Positions 6,026 to 11,752 of a stretch of DNA of 11,752 bases are shown here, in pieces. How positions within the stretch are numbered: position 1 is the first letter of the stretch; each line of letters begins with the position of its first letter. The stretch comes from Candidatus Kaiserbacteria bacterium (lineage in GTDB: Bacteria > Patescibacteriota > Minisyncoccia > Phycocordibacterales > UBA12088). Where the stretch lies: contig SKIN01000002.1 of NCBI GenBank assembly GCA_007116405.1, positions 1-11,752 of the forward strand, in the 5' to 3' direction. Below the pieces are notes generated by a model that worked only from the letters and a program-made list of their open reading frames with translations, did not search any database and had not been told where the DNA came from. A program made the position numbers and the translations under genes.

Positions 6026-6099
6026 TGCCGGGGGAGAGGATTGAACTCTCGACCTTAGCGTTATGAGTGCTACGCTCTAACCATCTGAGCTACCCCGGC
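6026..6099 (-). tRNA. tRNA with CAT anticodon (elongator Met, or Ile2 after lysidine modification)
   Basis: The 74-base cloverleaf has acceptor GCCGGGG / CCCCGGC, D-arm GCTC...GAGC with a normal TGG-containing loop, T-arm GAGAG-TTCAATC-CTCTC and discriminator A73. The anticodon loop is CTCATAA. It has none of the initiator traits: pair 11:24 is the elongator C:G type and there are no GC-rich pairs next to the loop. CAT may be read as Met or, if TilS modifies C34, as Ile (AUA); I cannot separate the two by eye. The last anticodon-stem pair is an A31-C39 mismatch. CCA is not encoded. Confidence 0.93.
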
Positions 6100-6116
6100 A
6101 TTTTCCGATACACGCT

Positions 6117-6145
6117 AGGGTAGCACACATGACACCGCCATTCAA
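6117..6145 (-). promoter_or_regulatory. Promoter of the CAT-anticodon tRNA
   Basis: On the minus strand, TTGAAT (-35) and TACCCT (-10) are separated by exactly 17 bases, and TGC precedes the -10 (extended). The -10 ends 17 bases before the mature tRNA end. It lies between the GH18-like gene stop and the tRNA. Confidence 0.6.
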
Positions 6146-6168
6146 CGCACGGCAACTGTTGTAGGCAA

Positions 6169-7365
6169 CTAGAATACGCCACGCGCTGCATGGAGGAGTG
6201 CATGCTCCCTTCCCCGTGTTCCGTTCGGAAAATACCCTGTACCGATGTTCCATACGAGCGCCCCGCCAAGACCTCGGTCCCGCACGAGCTGCATTTTTGC
6301 CTGCACAGACCGCTCATTCTCAAAGGAAATGAAGCCGCACCCTTGACTCCCCTGCGGAGCCTGGAACGAAAGGTACGGCGCTTGTGCGATATGATCCCAG
6401 TGCTCATGGCGACGGTCGTAGTATTCACTCATCAGGGTACGCATGTTCATGACCCGTACCTGTGAGGGTGCATAGCCGGGGGGCAGTGCCTGACGCGGTC
6501 GCACGACCGGATACTGCCAGCACGTAGCGTACGTACCGATGCCAATGCCGAGCTTCTCCGTAGGTACACCGGCGCGCTCGTAGGCGCGCATCGACGTGCG
6601 CACCGAGCCCGGTGTGGTGAATGTGTCACCCGAGAGCGCGCTCCCGTGCCAGCTTTGCCACCCGGGCCACGGACCGGCCATCGAGTAGCTCATGATGAAC
6701 AGGCGGTCTGCGTATCGCGCCAGCCGTGGATAGAGTGAGAGGTCCTTTCTGGTGAGAATGGTGGTCGGGACCCAATTGACCGGCACGCTAATGAGCATAT
6801 CCGGTGCGGCAAGTCGCAGGTCGCGCACAAGCGCGTAGATGCCCGCTTCGTCCTTCGGTCGTATCGGCTCCCAGTTCACATCGACGCCGTCATACCCGAG
6901 TTCACGGACCAGGCGCACGATATTGCGGACGAACTGTGCGCGGTGTTGGTCCGAGGATGCCGAGAGAAATCGGTCCTCCTCATTTGGTCCGCCGAGCCAG
7001 ATGAGACGCTTGACGCCCGCGCGCTCCGCACGACGTCCCACTTCAAGCGCCATGACGCGTCCTCCGCCTTGGGGCATATGCCAGTGCTCGCGCAAGGTAC
7101 CGTCGGCATTGACCCCCACCCCACCGACCGCAATATGAGTCATGAGTGAGTAGTCAATGTCGCGTGGTTTGAGGAGGTCGTGGTGGTAGCCCACGTAATA
7201 GGACAAAAGCCATGGTTTGTTCGCCTCGTCGGTCCGTGCACGCTCCATACGCTCACGATGCTCCGAGCCGTACAAAATAGCACCAAACGCAACGGGTGCT
7301 GGCAACGCCACCCCTGCCATACAAGAGACGACAAGCATAGAACGCATTACATACATGTACCGCAT
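6169..7365 (-). CDS. Secreted glycoside hydrolase family 18-like protein
   Basis: The protein is 398 residues. An N-terminal signal peptide (residues about 9-28: hydrophobic LVVSCMAGVALPAPVAFG, possible cut near 27-29) sends it out of the cytoplasm. The TIM barrel starts WLLSYYVGYHHDL and carries the GH18 signature DGVDVNWE (159-166) with the catalytic acid E166, the barrel-8 tryptophan in GGALVWNIGTGY (W372), and MSYS (225-228) in the place of MxYD. Chitinases have Asp two residues before the catalytic Glu; here it is N164, which the family pattern allows, and the MxYD aspartate is Ser. The substrate could be chitin-like or peptidoglycan GlcNAc polymers, or it may bind rather than cut. The frame is open upstream to 7551, but that would run through the initiator tRNA; the ATG at 7365 lies six bases after TGC-TACAAT and opens the signal peptide, so I chose it. 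Confidence 0.8.
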   Translation of the reverse strand: MRYMYVMRSMLVVSCMAGVALPAPVAFGAILYGSEHRERMERARTDEANKPWLLSYYVGYHHDLLKPRDIDYSLMTHIAVGGVGVNADGTLREHWHMPQGGGRVMALEVGRRAERAGVKRLIWLGGPNEEDRFLSASSDQHRAQFVRNIVRLVRELGYDGVDVNWEPIRPKDEAGIYALVRDLRLAAPDMLISVPVNWVPTTILTRKDLSLYPRLARYADRLFIMSYSMAGPWPGWQSWHGSALSGDTFTTPGSVRTSMRAYERAGVPTEKLGIGIGTYATCWQYPVVRPRQALPPGYAPSQVRVMNMRTLMSEYYDRRHEHWDHIAQAPYLSFQAPQGSQGCGFISFENERSVQAKMQLVRDRGLGGALVWNIGTGYFPNGTRGREHALLHAARGVF

Positions 7366-7371
7366 ACTCTC

Positions 7372-7380
7372 ATTGTAGCA
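7372..7380 (-). promoter_or_regulatory. Extended -10 box of the GH18-like gene, six bases before ATG
   Basis: TGC-TACAAT on the minus strand (5/6 match plus TGn), then GAGAGT and the ATG at 7365. A leaderless mRNA is predicted. Confidence 0.6.
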
Positions 7381-7458
7381 GACGAACCACGGCACCGTCT
7401 CTTTCCGTGGGTTGCACAATACTATGGCCGTATGGTAGGGTGATACGTACCCAAATAC

Positions 7459-7529
7459 TGCGGGGTAGAGGAGTAGTACCTCGGGAGGCTCATAACCTCC
7501 AGACGCCGGTGCAATTCCGGCCCCCGCAA
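7459..7529 (+). tRNA. Initiator tRNA-fMet (CAT) with atypical D- and T-loops
   Basis: The 71-base cloverleaf has acceptor TGCGGGG / CCCCGCA, D-stem GAGG / CCTC, anticodon stem GGAGG / CCTCC around CTCATAA, T-arm GCCGG / CCGGC and discriminator A73. Initiator marks are the A11:T24 pair in the D-stem, a weak T1:A72 first pair, an acceptor stem matching the E. coli initiator from position 2 to 7, and G-C pairs at 30:40 and 31:39 (29:41 is A:T instead of G:C). Odd points: the D-loop is only seven bases (AGTAGTA) and lacks G18G19; the T-loop is TGCAATT instead of TTCRANN, so position 55 is G; the variable loop is four bases. No CCA is encoded. It is the only tRNA here on the plus strand and is followed by a terminator. 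Confidence 0.87.
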
Positions 7530-7540
7530 CACGAGAGTAG

Positions 7541-7566
7541 AGAACGGCCATATGGCCGTTCTTTCG
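7541..7566 (+). terminator. Terminator of the initiator tRNA (22-base perfect palindrome)
   Basis: The 22 bases at 7541-7562 are a perfect palindrome (arm AGAACGGCCAT); it can fold as a 9-bp stem with a four-base loop. CTTTCGTT follows on the plus strand, a modest T-run. Because it is symmetric it could also stop transcription coming from the SH3b gene on the other strand, although no T-run follows in that direction. Confidence 0.7.
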
Positions 7567-7606
7567 TTATCACAGTGCCAGTACCCCTGCTACGTTCGGT
7601 CCCTGC

Positions 7607-8947
7607 CTAGATATACCGGAGCTCCTCAAACACCGAGCCGTACAGCTCCACGACCCGGCGCGCTTCCCGCTGTGTGAGGATGTAATCACTCCCTTCGTGT
7701 GCTATCTGGTTACGCACGCGGTGTGCCTCCCATGCAGCATCGAGCGTGCGCAGATCGCCACGGGTCACCTGCTTCAAGCGGTCACCGAGCGTGGCGCCTT
7801 GGTATCCCATACGAGTCACTACTTCGTCGAGCATGATGTCTGCCTCGATAATGGCAAGTCGCCAGTCATTCGGATTGTCACTTGAGACATGGTCGAGCAC
7901 CTTATCCCAGCGCTCGTTGCGCTTTGGCTGCATCGCTTTGGGTATCGCCGCTTTGATACGCTGTGCTTCTCGTGCACGTATCTGGTTGGTGCGTACGGTG
8001 ACGTACACGATAGCTGTTACCAACCCCACGGTAATGATGACACCAATGATGAGCAATATGGTCACCAAACTTCTGAGCCAACCCTTGATCCCACCATCTT
8101 TGAGTCCAGATTCCGGCACCCAGCCCTGTGTGCCATCTTCGGTCTCGACGAGCCACCAGAAGTCGTTACCTATCATCACCGGACCGCCAACGATGCGCGC
8201 CGTATCCTTTTCGTATATGAAGCCGACTATCTGCCCTCCTCCAGCGCGCTCATACATGTCCATGCTCCTTGTTGCCACGACGGGACTCCCGGTGCGCCAC
8301 CCACGTTCGCTGAAAAGGGTGAGGGCACTCTCAGGTACCCAACCGTCTTCATCGCCCTTTCCTCGATCAAAGAACCACCACCGTACGCCGTTGCGTAATC
8401 GGGGACCATCACGCAAGACACCCCATTCACCCATTCGCATGGCGCCAGCGAGCATCATGGCCTCGGGTGACCGCCACATGTTTGCGTCCACAAGCGCCCG
8501 AGCCCTTGTGCCAAGCTGTGTCTGAGCGTTGATGCCACCCACTCCCTCTCGCACCAATGCAGATTCCGGCACCCACCCAGCGTCTCCGGAGGCGGAATCC
8601 ATCGCATACCACCAGCGATTTCCATCAGGGTCTTCGACGGGACCGTCGGTGAGCACGAGCGAAGCTCCCGGTGGGAAGGTGCCCGCCTGTGTATCCTCGT
8701 TAAAGGCAACTGTGTAAAAAGGGGAACCGTTCGGCGTACTCACGCGGGATCCGATCGGCGTACTTGCGTTGACCTCAGCTCCGGCAATAAGAACACCGTC
8801 TCTGGCACCGCTTCCAATAGTGATACCAAGATGCTCTTCAAGCAACATTGGGATGTTTTGAAATATCTGCCCCAACAACAACAGACCGAACAAGGTCAGC
8901 ATCATGTCCTCGAACGTCGTACGTTTCGCGCTACTTTCGGTAGCCAT
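7607..8947 (-). CDS. Membrane protein: three SH3b repeats outside, HEPN-like domain inside
   Basis: The protein is 446 residues. A membrane segment at about 16-36 is followed by three bacterial SH3 repeats (about 53-133, 145-211, 219-283), each ending in a GWVPES signature (GWVPESAL 124-131 and 202-209, GWVPESGL 275-282) after a WW/WF pair. A second membrane segment spans about 294-318 (TILLIIGVIITVGLVTAIVYV). A C-terminal helical domain (about 345-446) contains AHRVRNQIAHEGSD; R412-N413-x3-H417 fits the R-x4-6-H motif of HEPN domains, many of which are RNases. With two membrane passes the SH3b part is outside and the HEPN part is inside. SH3b domains usually bind cell-wall peptides. The role is inferred as envelope sensing or tethering; RNase activity is unproven. 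The ATG at 8947 follows a TACAAT box by six bases; the in-frame GTG at 8962 is rejected. Confidence 0.82.
   Translation of the reverse strand: MATESSAKRTTFEDMMLTLFGLLLLGQIFQNIPMLLEEHLGITIGSGARDGVLIAGAEVNASTPIGSRVSTPNGSPFYTVAFNEDTQAGTFPPGASLVLTDGPVEDPDGNRWWYAMDSASGDAGWVPESALVREGVGGINAQTQLGTRARALVDANMWRSPEAMMLAGAMRMGEWGVLRDGPRLRNGVRWWFFDRGKGDEDGWVPESALTLFSERGWRTGSPVVATRSMDMYERAGGGQIVGFIYEKDTARIVGGPVMIGNDFWWLVETEDGTQGWVPESGLKDGGIKGWLRSLVTILLIIGVIITVGLVTAIVYVTVRTNQIRAREAQRIKAAIPKAMQPKRNERWDKVLDHVSSDNPNDWRLAIIEADIMLDEVVTRMGYQGATLGDRLKQVTRGDLRTLDAAWEAHRVRNQIAHEGSDYILTQREARRVVELYGSVFEELRYI
8107..8122. repeat. 16-base direct repeat, copy 1 (within SH3b repeat 3)
   Basis: CAGATTCCGGCACCCA occurs identically at 8560-8575. 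It encodes the WVPES signature on the minus strand, so it reflects duplication of SH3b units with DNA identity still preserved. Confidence 0.7.
8560..8575. repeat. 16-base direct repeat, copy 2 (within SH3b repeat 1)
   Basis: The second exact copy of the 16-mer at 8107-8122. Repeats 1 and 3 share it exactly, while the middle repeat (near 8331) has diverged at synonymous sites. Confidence 0.7.
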
Positions 8948-8953
8948 GTCGCT

Positions 8954-8959
8954 ATTGTA
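8954..8959 (-). promoter_or_regulatory. -10 box of the SH3b/HEPN gene, six bases before ATG
   Basis: TACAAT on the minus strand, then AGCGAC and the ATG at 8947. A small inverted repeat (CACCC-TTGT-GGGTG, 8960-8973) sits directly upstream, in the -10/-35 spacer, and also just downstream of gatA. It could be an operator or a weak terminator. Confidence 0.5.
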
Positions 8960-8985
8960 CACCCTTGTGGGTGAAAATACTGCAG

Positions 8986-10410
8986 TTATGCTTGTTCGCC
9001 TGTGAGTACTTTGCCGAGGCTAAAGAGTGTCGACTCGCCTAGTTCAGGTGCCATGAGCTGAAAACCGACCGGTAGCTCGACCCCATCACGCATTGCAGTA
9101 CCGTGGGGCACGGAGAGTGCAGGAATGCCGATGATGTTTGCGGAAACAGTAAAGACATCCTCAAGGTACATGGCGAGCGGGTCACTCGTCTTCGAACCTA
9201 TTTTGAACGCCGGCGTCGGGGCGGTGGGGGTCGCGATGACGTCGACCTTCTTGAATACTTCGCGGGCGTCACGTCGAATACGGTCGCGTGCTTGCATTGC
9301 TTTGCCGTAGTACGCGTCATAGTAGCCGGAAGAAAGTACGTAGGTACCAAGCAAGATGCGGCGCCTCACCTCCTTGCCAAAGCCGGCACCCCTGCTCTGC
9401 CGATAGTCATCCGTGCGGTCTTTGCCGTCCTTATGAAGACCATACCGGACACCGTCGAAACGGGCGAGGTTTGCCGACACTTCGGCGGGCATGATGATGT
9501 AGTAGGTGGCGAGTGAGTATTCAATGGTGGGCAGCGTAATGTCGACCACGTTGTGACCGGCTTTCTCCAGTGTTTTGAGGCCAGTCTCAAACGCCGCGAG
9601 CACATCAGGGTCAACACCTTTGGTGAGAAAGCTACGGGGTACACCGATGGTGTACACCTTCTTTTGTTCGATGAAAGGACGGTCGTCGGGAATAGTGGTC
9701 GAGTCCATGGCGTCCCTGCCCCGTATGACCGAGAAGAGGGTCTCTGCGTCCTCCACGCTGTGAGTGAGCGGACCGATGACGTCGAGCGAGCTTCCCATCG
9801 CCATCAGACCATGGCGGGACACACTGCCATAGGTGGGCTTGAGGCCGACGACACCACAGAAAGCGGCTGGCTGACGAATGGAGCCACCAGTGTCGGAGCC
9901 AAGTGCGGCTATCGCGATATCCCCGGCGACCGCAGCGGCAGAACCGCCCGAAGAGCCGCCTGGCACCCTACTCGGGTCGCGTGGGTTGCGGGTGAGACCG
10001 AAGGCGCTCGATTCCGTACTTGAACCCATCGCGAATTCATCCATGTTCGTGCGTCCCAGGAAGACCGCACCTGCCTCGCGGAGTTTTGTGATGACGGTGG
10101 CGTCATACGTCGCGACGTACGACTCGAGCATCTTTGATGACGCGCTCGCCGTCTTTCCCTTTACCAGAATGTTGTCTTTCACGGCAATAGGGACGCCGAG
10201 CATCGGACCTGTTTCGCCTTTTGCAATACGTGCGTCTGCTTGTTTCGCTTGCTCGAGCACGTCGTCATACACTTCCAGATACGCGTGCAGGTCTTTGTCG
10301 GAGGCCTGAATGCGCTCCATGTACCCTTTCGCGAGCTCAACTGCGGTCATTTTCTTGCTCTCAAGCAGTGCTCGGGCTTCGCGTATCGATGTGGGGAGAG
10401 TGGTCGACAT
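8986..10410 (-). CDS. gatA: Asp/Glu-tRNA(Asn/Gln) amidotransferase subunit A
   Basis: This 474-residue amidase subunit releases ammonia from glutamine (or asparagine) and passes it to GatB, which converts Glu-tRNA(Gln) or Asp-tRNA(Asn) to the amide form. The amidase-signature fold is complete: GVPIAVKDN carries the catalytic K78, PGGSSGGSAAAVAG the cis-serine S153, and GSDTGGSIRQPAAFCG the nucleophile S177. These equal K79, S154 and S178 of the S. aureus enzyme with an offset of one. The length is normal. The start at ATG 10410 lies four bases after the gatC stop, so the two are co-transcribed and probably translationally coupled. No real Shine-Dalgarno sequence precedes it; a GATACT at 10419-10424, eight bases upstream, is a weak copy of the -10 pattern seen elsewhere. 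gatB is not in the window. Confidence 0.97.
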   Translation of the reverse strand: MSTTLPTSIREARALLESKKMTAVELAKGYMERIQASDKDLHAYLEVYDDVLEQAKQADARIAKGETGPMLGVPIAVKDNILVKGKTASASSKMLESYVATYDATVITKLREAGAVFLGRTNMDEFAMGSSTESSAFGLTRNPRDPSRVPGGSSGGSAAAVAGDIAIAALGSDTGGSIRQPAAFCGVVGLKPTYGSVSRHGLMAMGSSLDVIGPLTHSVEDAETLFSVIRGRDAMDSTTIPDDRPFIEQKKVYTIGVPRSFLTKGVDPDVLAAFETGLKTLEKAGHNVVDITLPTIEYSLATYYIIMPAEVSANLARFDGVRYGLHKDGKDRTDDYRQSRGAGFGKEVRRRILLGTYVLSSGYYDAYYGKAMQARDRIRRDAREVFKKVDVIATPTAPTPAFKIGSKTSDPLAMYLEDVFTVSANIIGIPALSVPHGTAMRDGVELPVGFQLMAPELGESTLFSLGKVLTGEQA

Positions 10411-10414
10411 GGTG

Positions 10415-10696
10415 TTACAGTATCTTCTTTACGCGCAGTGAGGTGTCGTCTGAGTCAGGAAACTGCGCCACAATAGCCTCGGTGTATTCTCCCGGCTTGT
10501 TAGTGATCACATCCAGCCGCATGACGTTGCGCAGTGCCGGTGTCTCGCGCTCCATTTCCTCATCGGCGAGCTTGGTGACCTCCGAAACGTAGCCGAGTAT
10601 CGAGTCTATTTCGCCTGCGAGCGTGTCGAGCTCGCGCTCTTCGACTGCAAGGAGCGAGAGTTCCGCCAGCTTTTTGACGTCATCTTTGGATATCAT
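10415..10696 (-). CDS. gatC: Asp/Glu-tRNA(Asn/Gln) amidotransferase subunit C
   Basis: This 93-residue small subunit wraps around GatA and stabilises the GatCAB complex. The typical start MISKDDVKKLAELSLLAV is followed by an amphipathic helix (ELDTLAGEIDSILGYVSEV), the family's LR-x-V-x-R-x-D segment as LRNVMRLDV, and the C-terminal FPDSD before a basic end (RVKKIL). It comes directly before gatA with four bases between. The start is ATG 10696; an in-frame TTG at 10702 would add only two residues and lies in the gap between the -10 box and the ATG. The extended -10 seven bases upstream predicts a leaderless gatCA transcript separate from ligA. Confidence 0.94.
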   Translation of the reverse strand: MISKDDVKKLAELSLLAVEERELDTLAGEIDSILGYVSEVTKLADEEMERETPALRNVMRLDVITNKPGEYTEAIVAQFPDSDDTSLRVKKIL

Positions 10697-10703
10697 AGGC
10701 AAG

Positions 10704-10712
10704 ACTATAGCA
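10704..10712 (-). promoter_or_regulatory. Extended -10 box of the gatCA operon, seven bases before ATG
   Basis: TGC-TATAGT on the minus strand, then CTTGCCT and the ATG at 10696. It lies 72 bases downstream of the ligA stop. A bulged hairpin (CAC-TCC with GGA-G-GTG, about 10733-10752) lies between but has no T-run, so no clear ligA terminator is seen. Confidence 0.58.
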
Positions 10713-10783
10713 TACGATGGTGCGGGACTCTACACCTCCGCACAAGGAGTGTTCGGTGACTATCTCGTGAGTTAGATTGAATC

Positions 10784-11752
10784 TCAATCGCGTGTGGGTG
10801 CGCCTACGCGGGAGAGGAACTCAGCTTCATCGATGGTTTCAACCCCAAGAGTGCGGGCTTTGTCGGCTTTGGTCCCCGCGTCCGCGCCAACGACCACGAA
10901 ACCGGTCTTCTTCGACACACTGCCGGTCGCTTTTCCTCCCGCTTTACGCACCAATTCCTCCGCTTCGTCACGTGAAAGTGTGGGGAGTGTGCCAGTGATG
11001 ACGACCGTCTTGCCGGACAACGGTCCCGCTGCACGTGGCGCGGTCTCGGTGACTGTGAGGTGAGGCAATAGTGCGTCGAGTTCTGTGCTGTGCACCATGT
11101 CTCGAAACCAAGCGTACAGCGAACGGGCGACCACGCCGCCCACCCCTTCGACCGCTTCAAGCTCCTCGAGTGAGGCGGTGCGTACAGCATCGAGTGTACC
11201 GAAGTGCTCTGCAAGGTCGCGTGCGGTCTCCTCACCCACTTGGTCGATAGAGAGGCCGAATAGGAGCCGAGCAAGGGTCACCGTGCGTGATGCATCAATA
11301 GCTGAAAGCAGGTTGCGTATCGCTTTGTCTTTGAAACCGGGAAGTCCTTCGAGATCACCGACTTCAAGCTCGTAGAGGTCGGCGTAGGTGGAGATAAGTT
11401 CGCGGTCGAGTAGCATTTCGACCACTCGCGGACCAAGACCGTCGATATTCATCGCTTTCTTTGATACAAAATGCTCAAAGCGACGAAGGGTCTGAGCGAA
11501 CGAGTCTTTGGAGACACATCGCCATGCCGCCTCCCCCGGTACACGCTCGATACTCCCGTCCCCGCCACATACGGGCACTTTCTTTGGGAAGGTGAAGCGT
11601 TTCTCTTTGCCGGTGCGCAGTTCGGGAAGCACAGCGACTATCTCGGGTATCACGTCACCCGCCTTTTGTAAGATGACGGTGTCCCCTACGCGCACGTCGA
11701 GGCGCCGTATCTGGTCTTCATTATGAAGTGTGGCACGGTGCACTACCGAACC
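10784..11752 (-). CDS. ligA: NAD+-dependent DNA ligase, C-terminal half (5' end outside the window)
   Basis: The visible 322 residues run from the OB-fold to the stop. The OB-fold is recognised by GSVVHRATLHNEDQIRRLDV and GDTVILQKAGDVIPEI. A zinc-finger region and FVSKKAMNIDGLGP follow, then helix-hairpin-helix repeats (LPGFKDKAIRNLLSAI, FGLSIDQVGEETARDLAEHF, VEGVGGVVARSL), and a C-terminal BRCT domain (LSGKTVVITGTL... TGFVVVGADAGTKADKA... TIDEAEFL). It seals nicks at replication and repair sites; the adenylation domain with the catalytic lysine lies outside the window. Oddity: the usual zinc ligands C-x2-C...C-x4-C appear as V-x2-C...C-x4-S, so the first cysteine (codon 11576-11578) and the fourth (codon 11501-11503) are missing while C at 11567-11569 and 11516-11518 remain. 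It ends at a TGA at 10784-10786. Confidence 0.96.
   Translation of the reverse strand, partial: GSVVHRATLHNEDQIRRLDVRVGDTVILQKAGDVIPEIVAVLPELRTGKEKRFTFPKKVPVCGGDGSIERVPGEAAWRCVSKDSFAQTLRRFEHFVSKKAMNIDGLGPRVVEMLLDRELISTYADLYELEVGDLEGLPGFKDKAIRNLLSAIDASRTVTLARLLFGLSIDQVGEETARDLAEHFGTLDAVRTASLEELEAVEGVGGVVARSLYAWFRDMVHSTELDALLPHLTVTETAPRAAGPLSGKTVVITGTLPTLSRDEAEELVRKAGGKATGSVSKKTGFVVVGADAGTKADKARTLGVETIDEAEFLSRVGAPTRD

Noticed and set aside
7412..7440. TTGCAC and TAGGGT as promoter of the initiator tRNA
   Set aside because: The 17-base spacing is right, but both hexamers match the consensus at only 3 of 6 positions; no convincing promoter for this tRNA could be placed.
7366..7551. Upstream extension of the GH18-like frame by 62 residues
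   Set aside because: It would translate the antisense of the initiator tRNA and its terminator palindrome; the signal peptide and the -10 box both support ATG 7365.
7746..8525. Plus-strand open frame of 259 codons opposite the SH3b/HEPN gene
   Set aside because: It is Ser/Pro/Arg-rich, matches no family I know, and is fully explained as the antisense shadow of a well-supported gene.
8960..8973. CACCC-TTGT-GGGTG inverted repeat as a gatA terminator
   Set aside because: The stem is only 5 bp and no T-run follows; it lies inside the promoter spacer of the next gene, so I mention it there only as a possible site.
9553..10023. Plus-strand open frame of 156 codons opposite gatA
   Set aside because: It is the antisense of the conserved amidase region and has no domain-like features.
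1..11752. CRISPR array, insertion sequence, phage or transfer island
   Set aside because: I saw no regularly spaced repeats, transposase-like frames, terminal inverted repeats or shift in composition; the only long direct repeat comes from the SH3b units.

Overview
The window looks like chromosomal DNA from a bacterium of the Candidate Phyla Radiation (Patescibacteria, probably a Parcubacteria-type lineage). This rests on the mix of a GatCA amidotransferase, a NAD-dependent DNA ligase with an atypical zinc finger, small SpoVT/AbrB and TM-helix proteins, several orphan membrane-anchored proteins, tRNA genes without encoded CCA, and starts that carry a -10 box instead of a Shine-Dalgarno sequence. 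The lineage call is an inference. TGA ends full-length genes (photolyase, ligase), so the code is the standard bacterial one and not the UGA-glycine code of Gracilibacteria/Absconditabacteria. Base composition is close to balanced and looks even along the window. I see no insertion sequence, phage gene or CRISPR array.

Layout. Almost everything is on the minus strand. From the left: the 5' end of a small membrane-anchored protein that runs off the window (1-134); a class I DNA photolyase (198-1604); a divergent plus-strand TM-helix/mechanosensitive-type protein (1766-2422); a convergent pair of terminator hairpins (2446-2506); a TrpF-like TIM-barrel protein (2517-3266); a 644-residue orphan protein with one membrane segment (3379-5313); tRNA-Asp (5505-5578); an AbrB/MazE-type DNA-binding protein (5770-5970); a CAU-anticodon tRNA, Met or Ile2 (6026-6099); a secreted GH18-like protein (6169-7365); the plus-strand initiator tRNA (7459-7529); a membrane protein with three outside SH3b repeats and an inside HEPN-like domain (7607-8947); gatA and gatC (8986-10696); and the 3' part of ligA (10784 to the right edge).

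Function. The housekeeping content is DNA repair and replication (photolyase, LigA), tRNA charging by transamidation (GatC and GatA, with GatB presumably elsewhere) and three tRNAs. The rest is envelope-directed: a GH18 hydrolase, an SH3b protein, a large surface protein and a channel-like protein.

Most notable points. (1) A predicted outside-in protein joins three SH3b domains across a membrane segment to a cytoplasmic HEPN-like domain with an intact R-x4-H motif. (2) The initiator tRNA lacks the D-loop GG pair and has TGC instead of TTC in the T-loop, while the two elongator tRNAs here are normal. (3) Six of ten visible start codons have a TATACT/TACAAT/TATAGT box only 6-8 bases upstream, which predicts leaderless mRNAs. 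(4) LigA has lost two of its four zinc cysteines. (5) A TrpF-like barrel keeps the phosphate loop and the general acid but lacks the catalytic cysteine.
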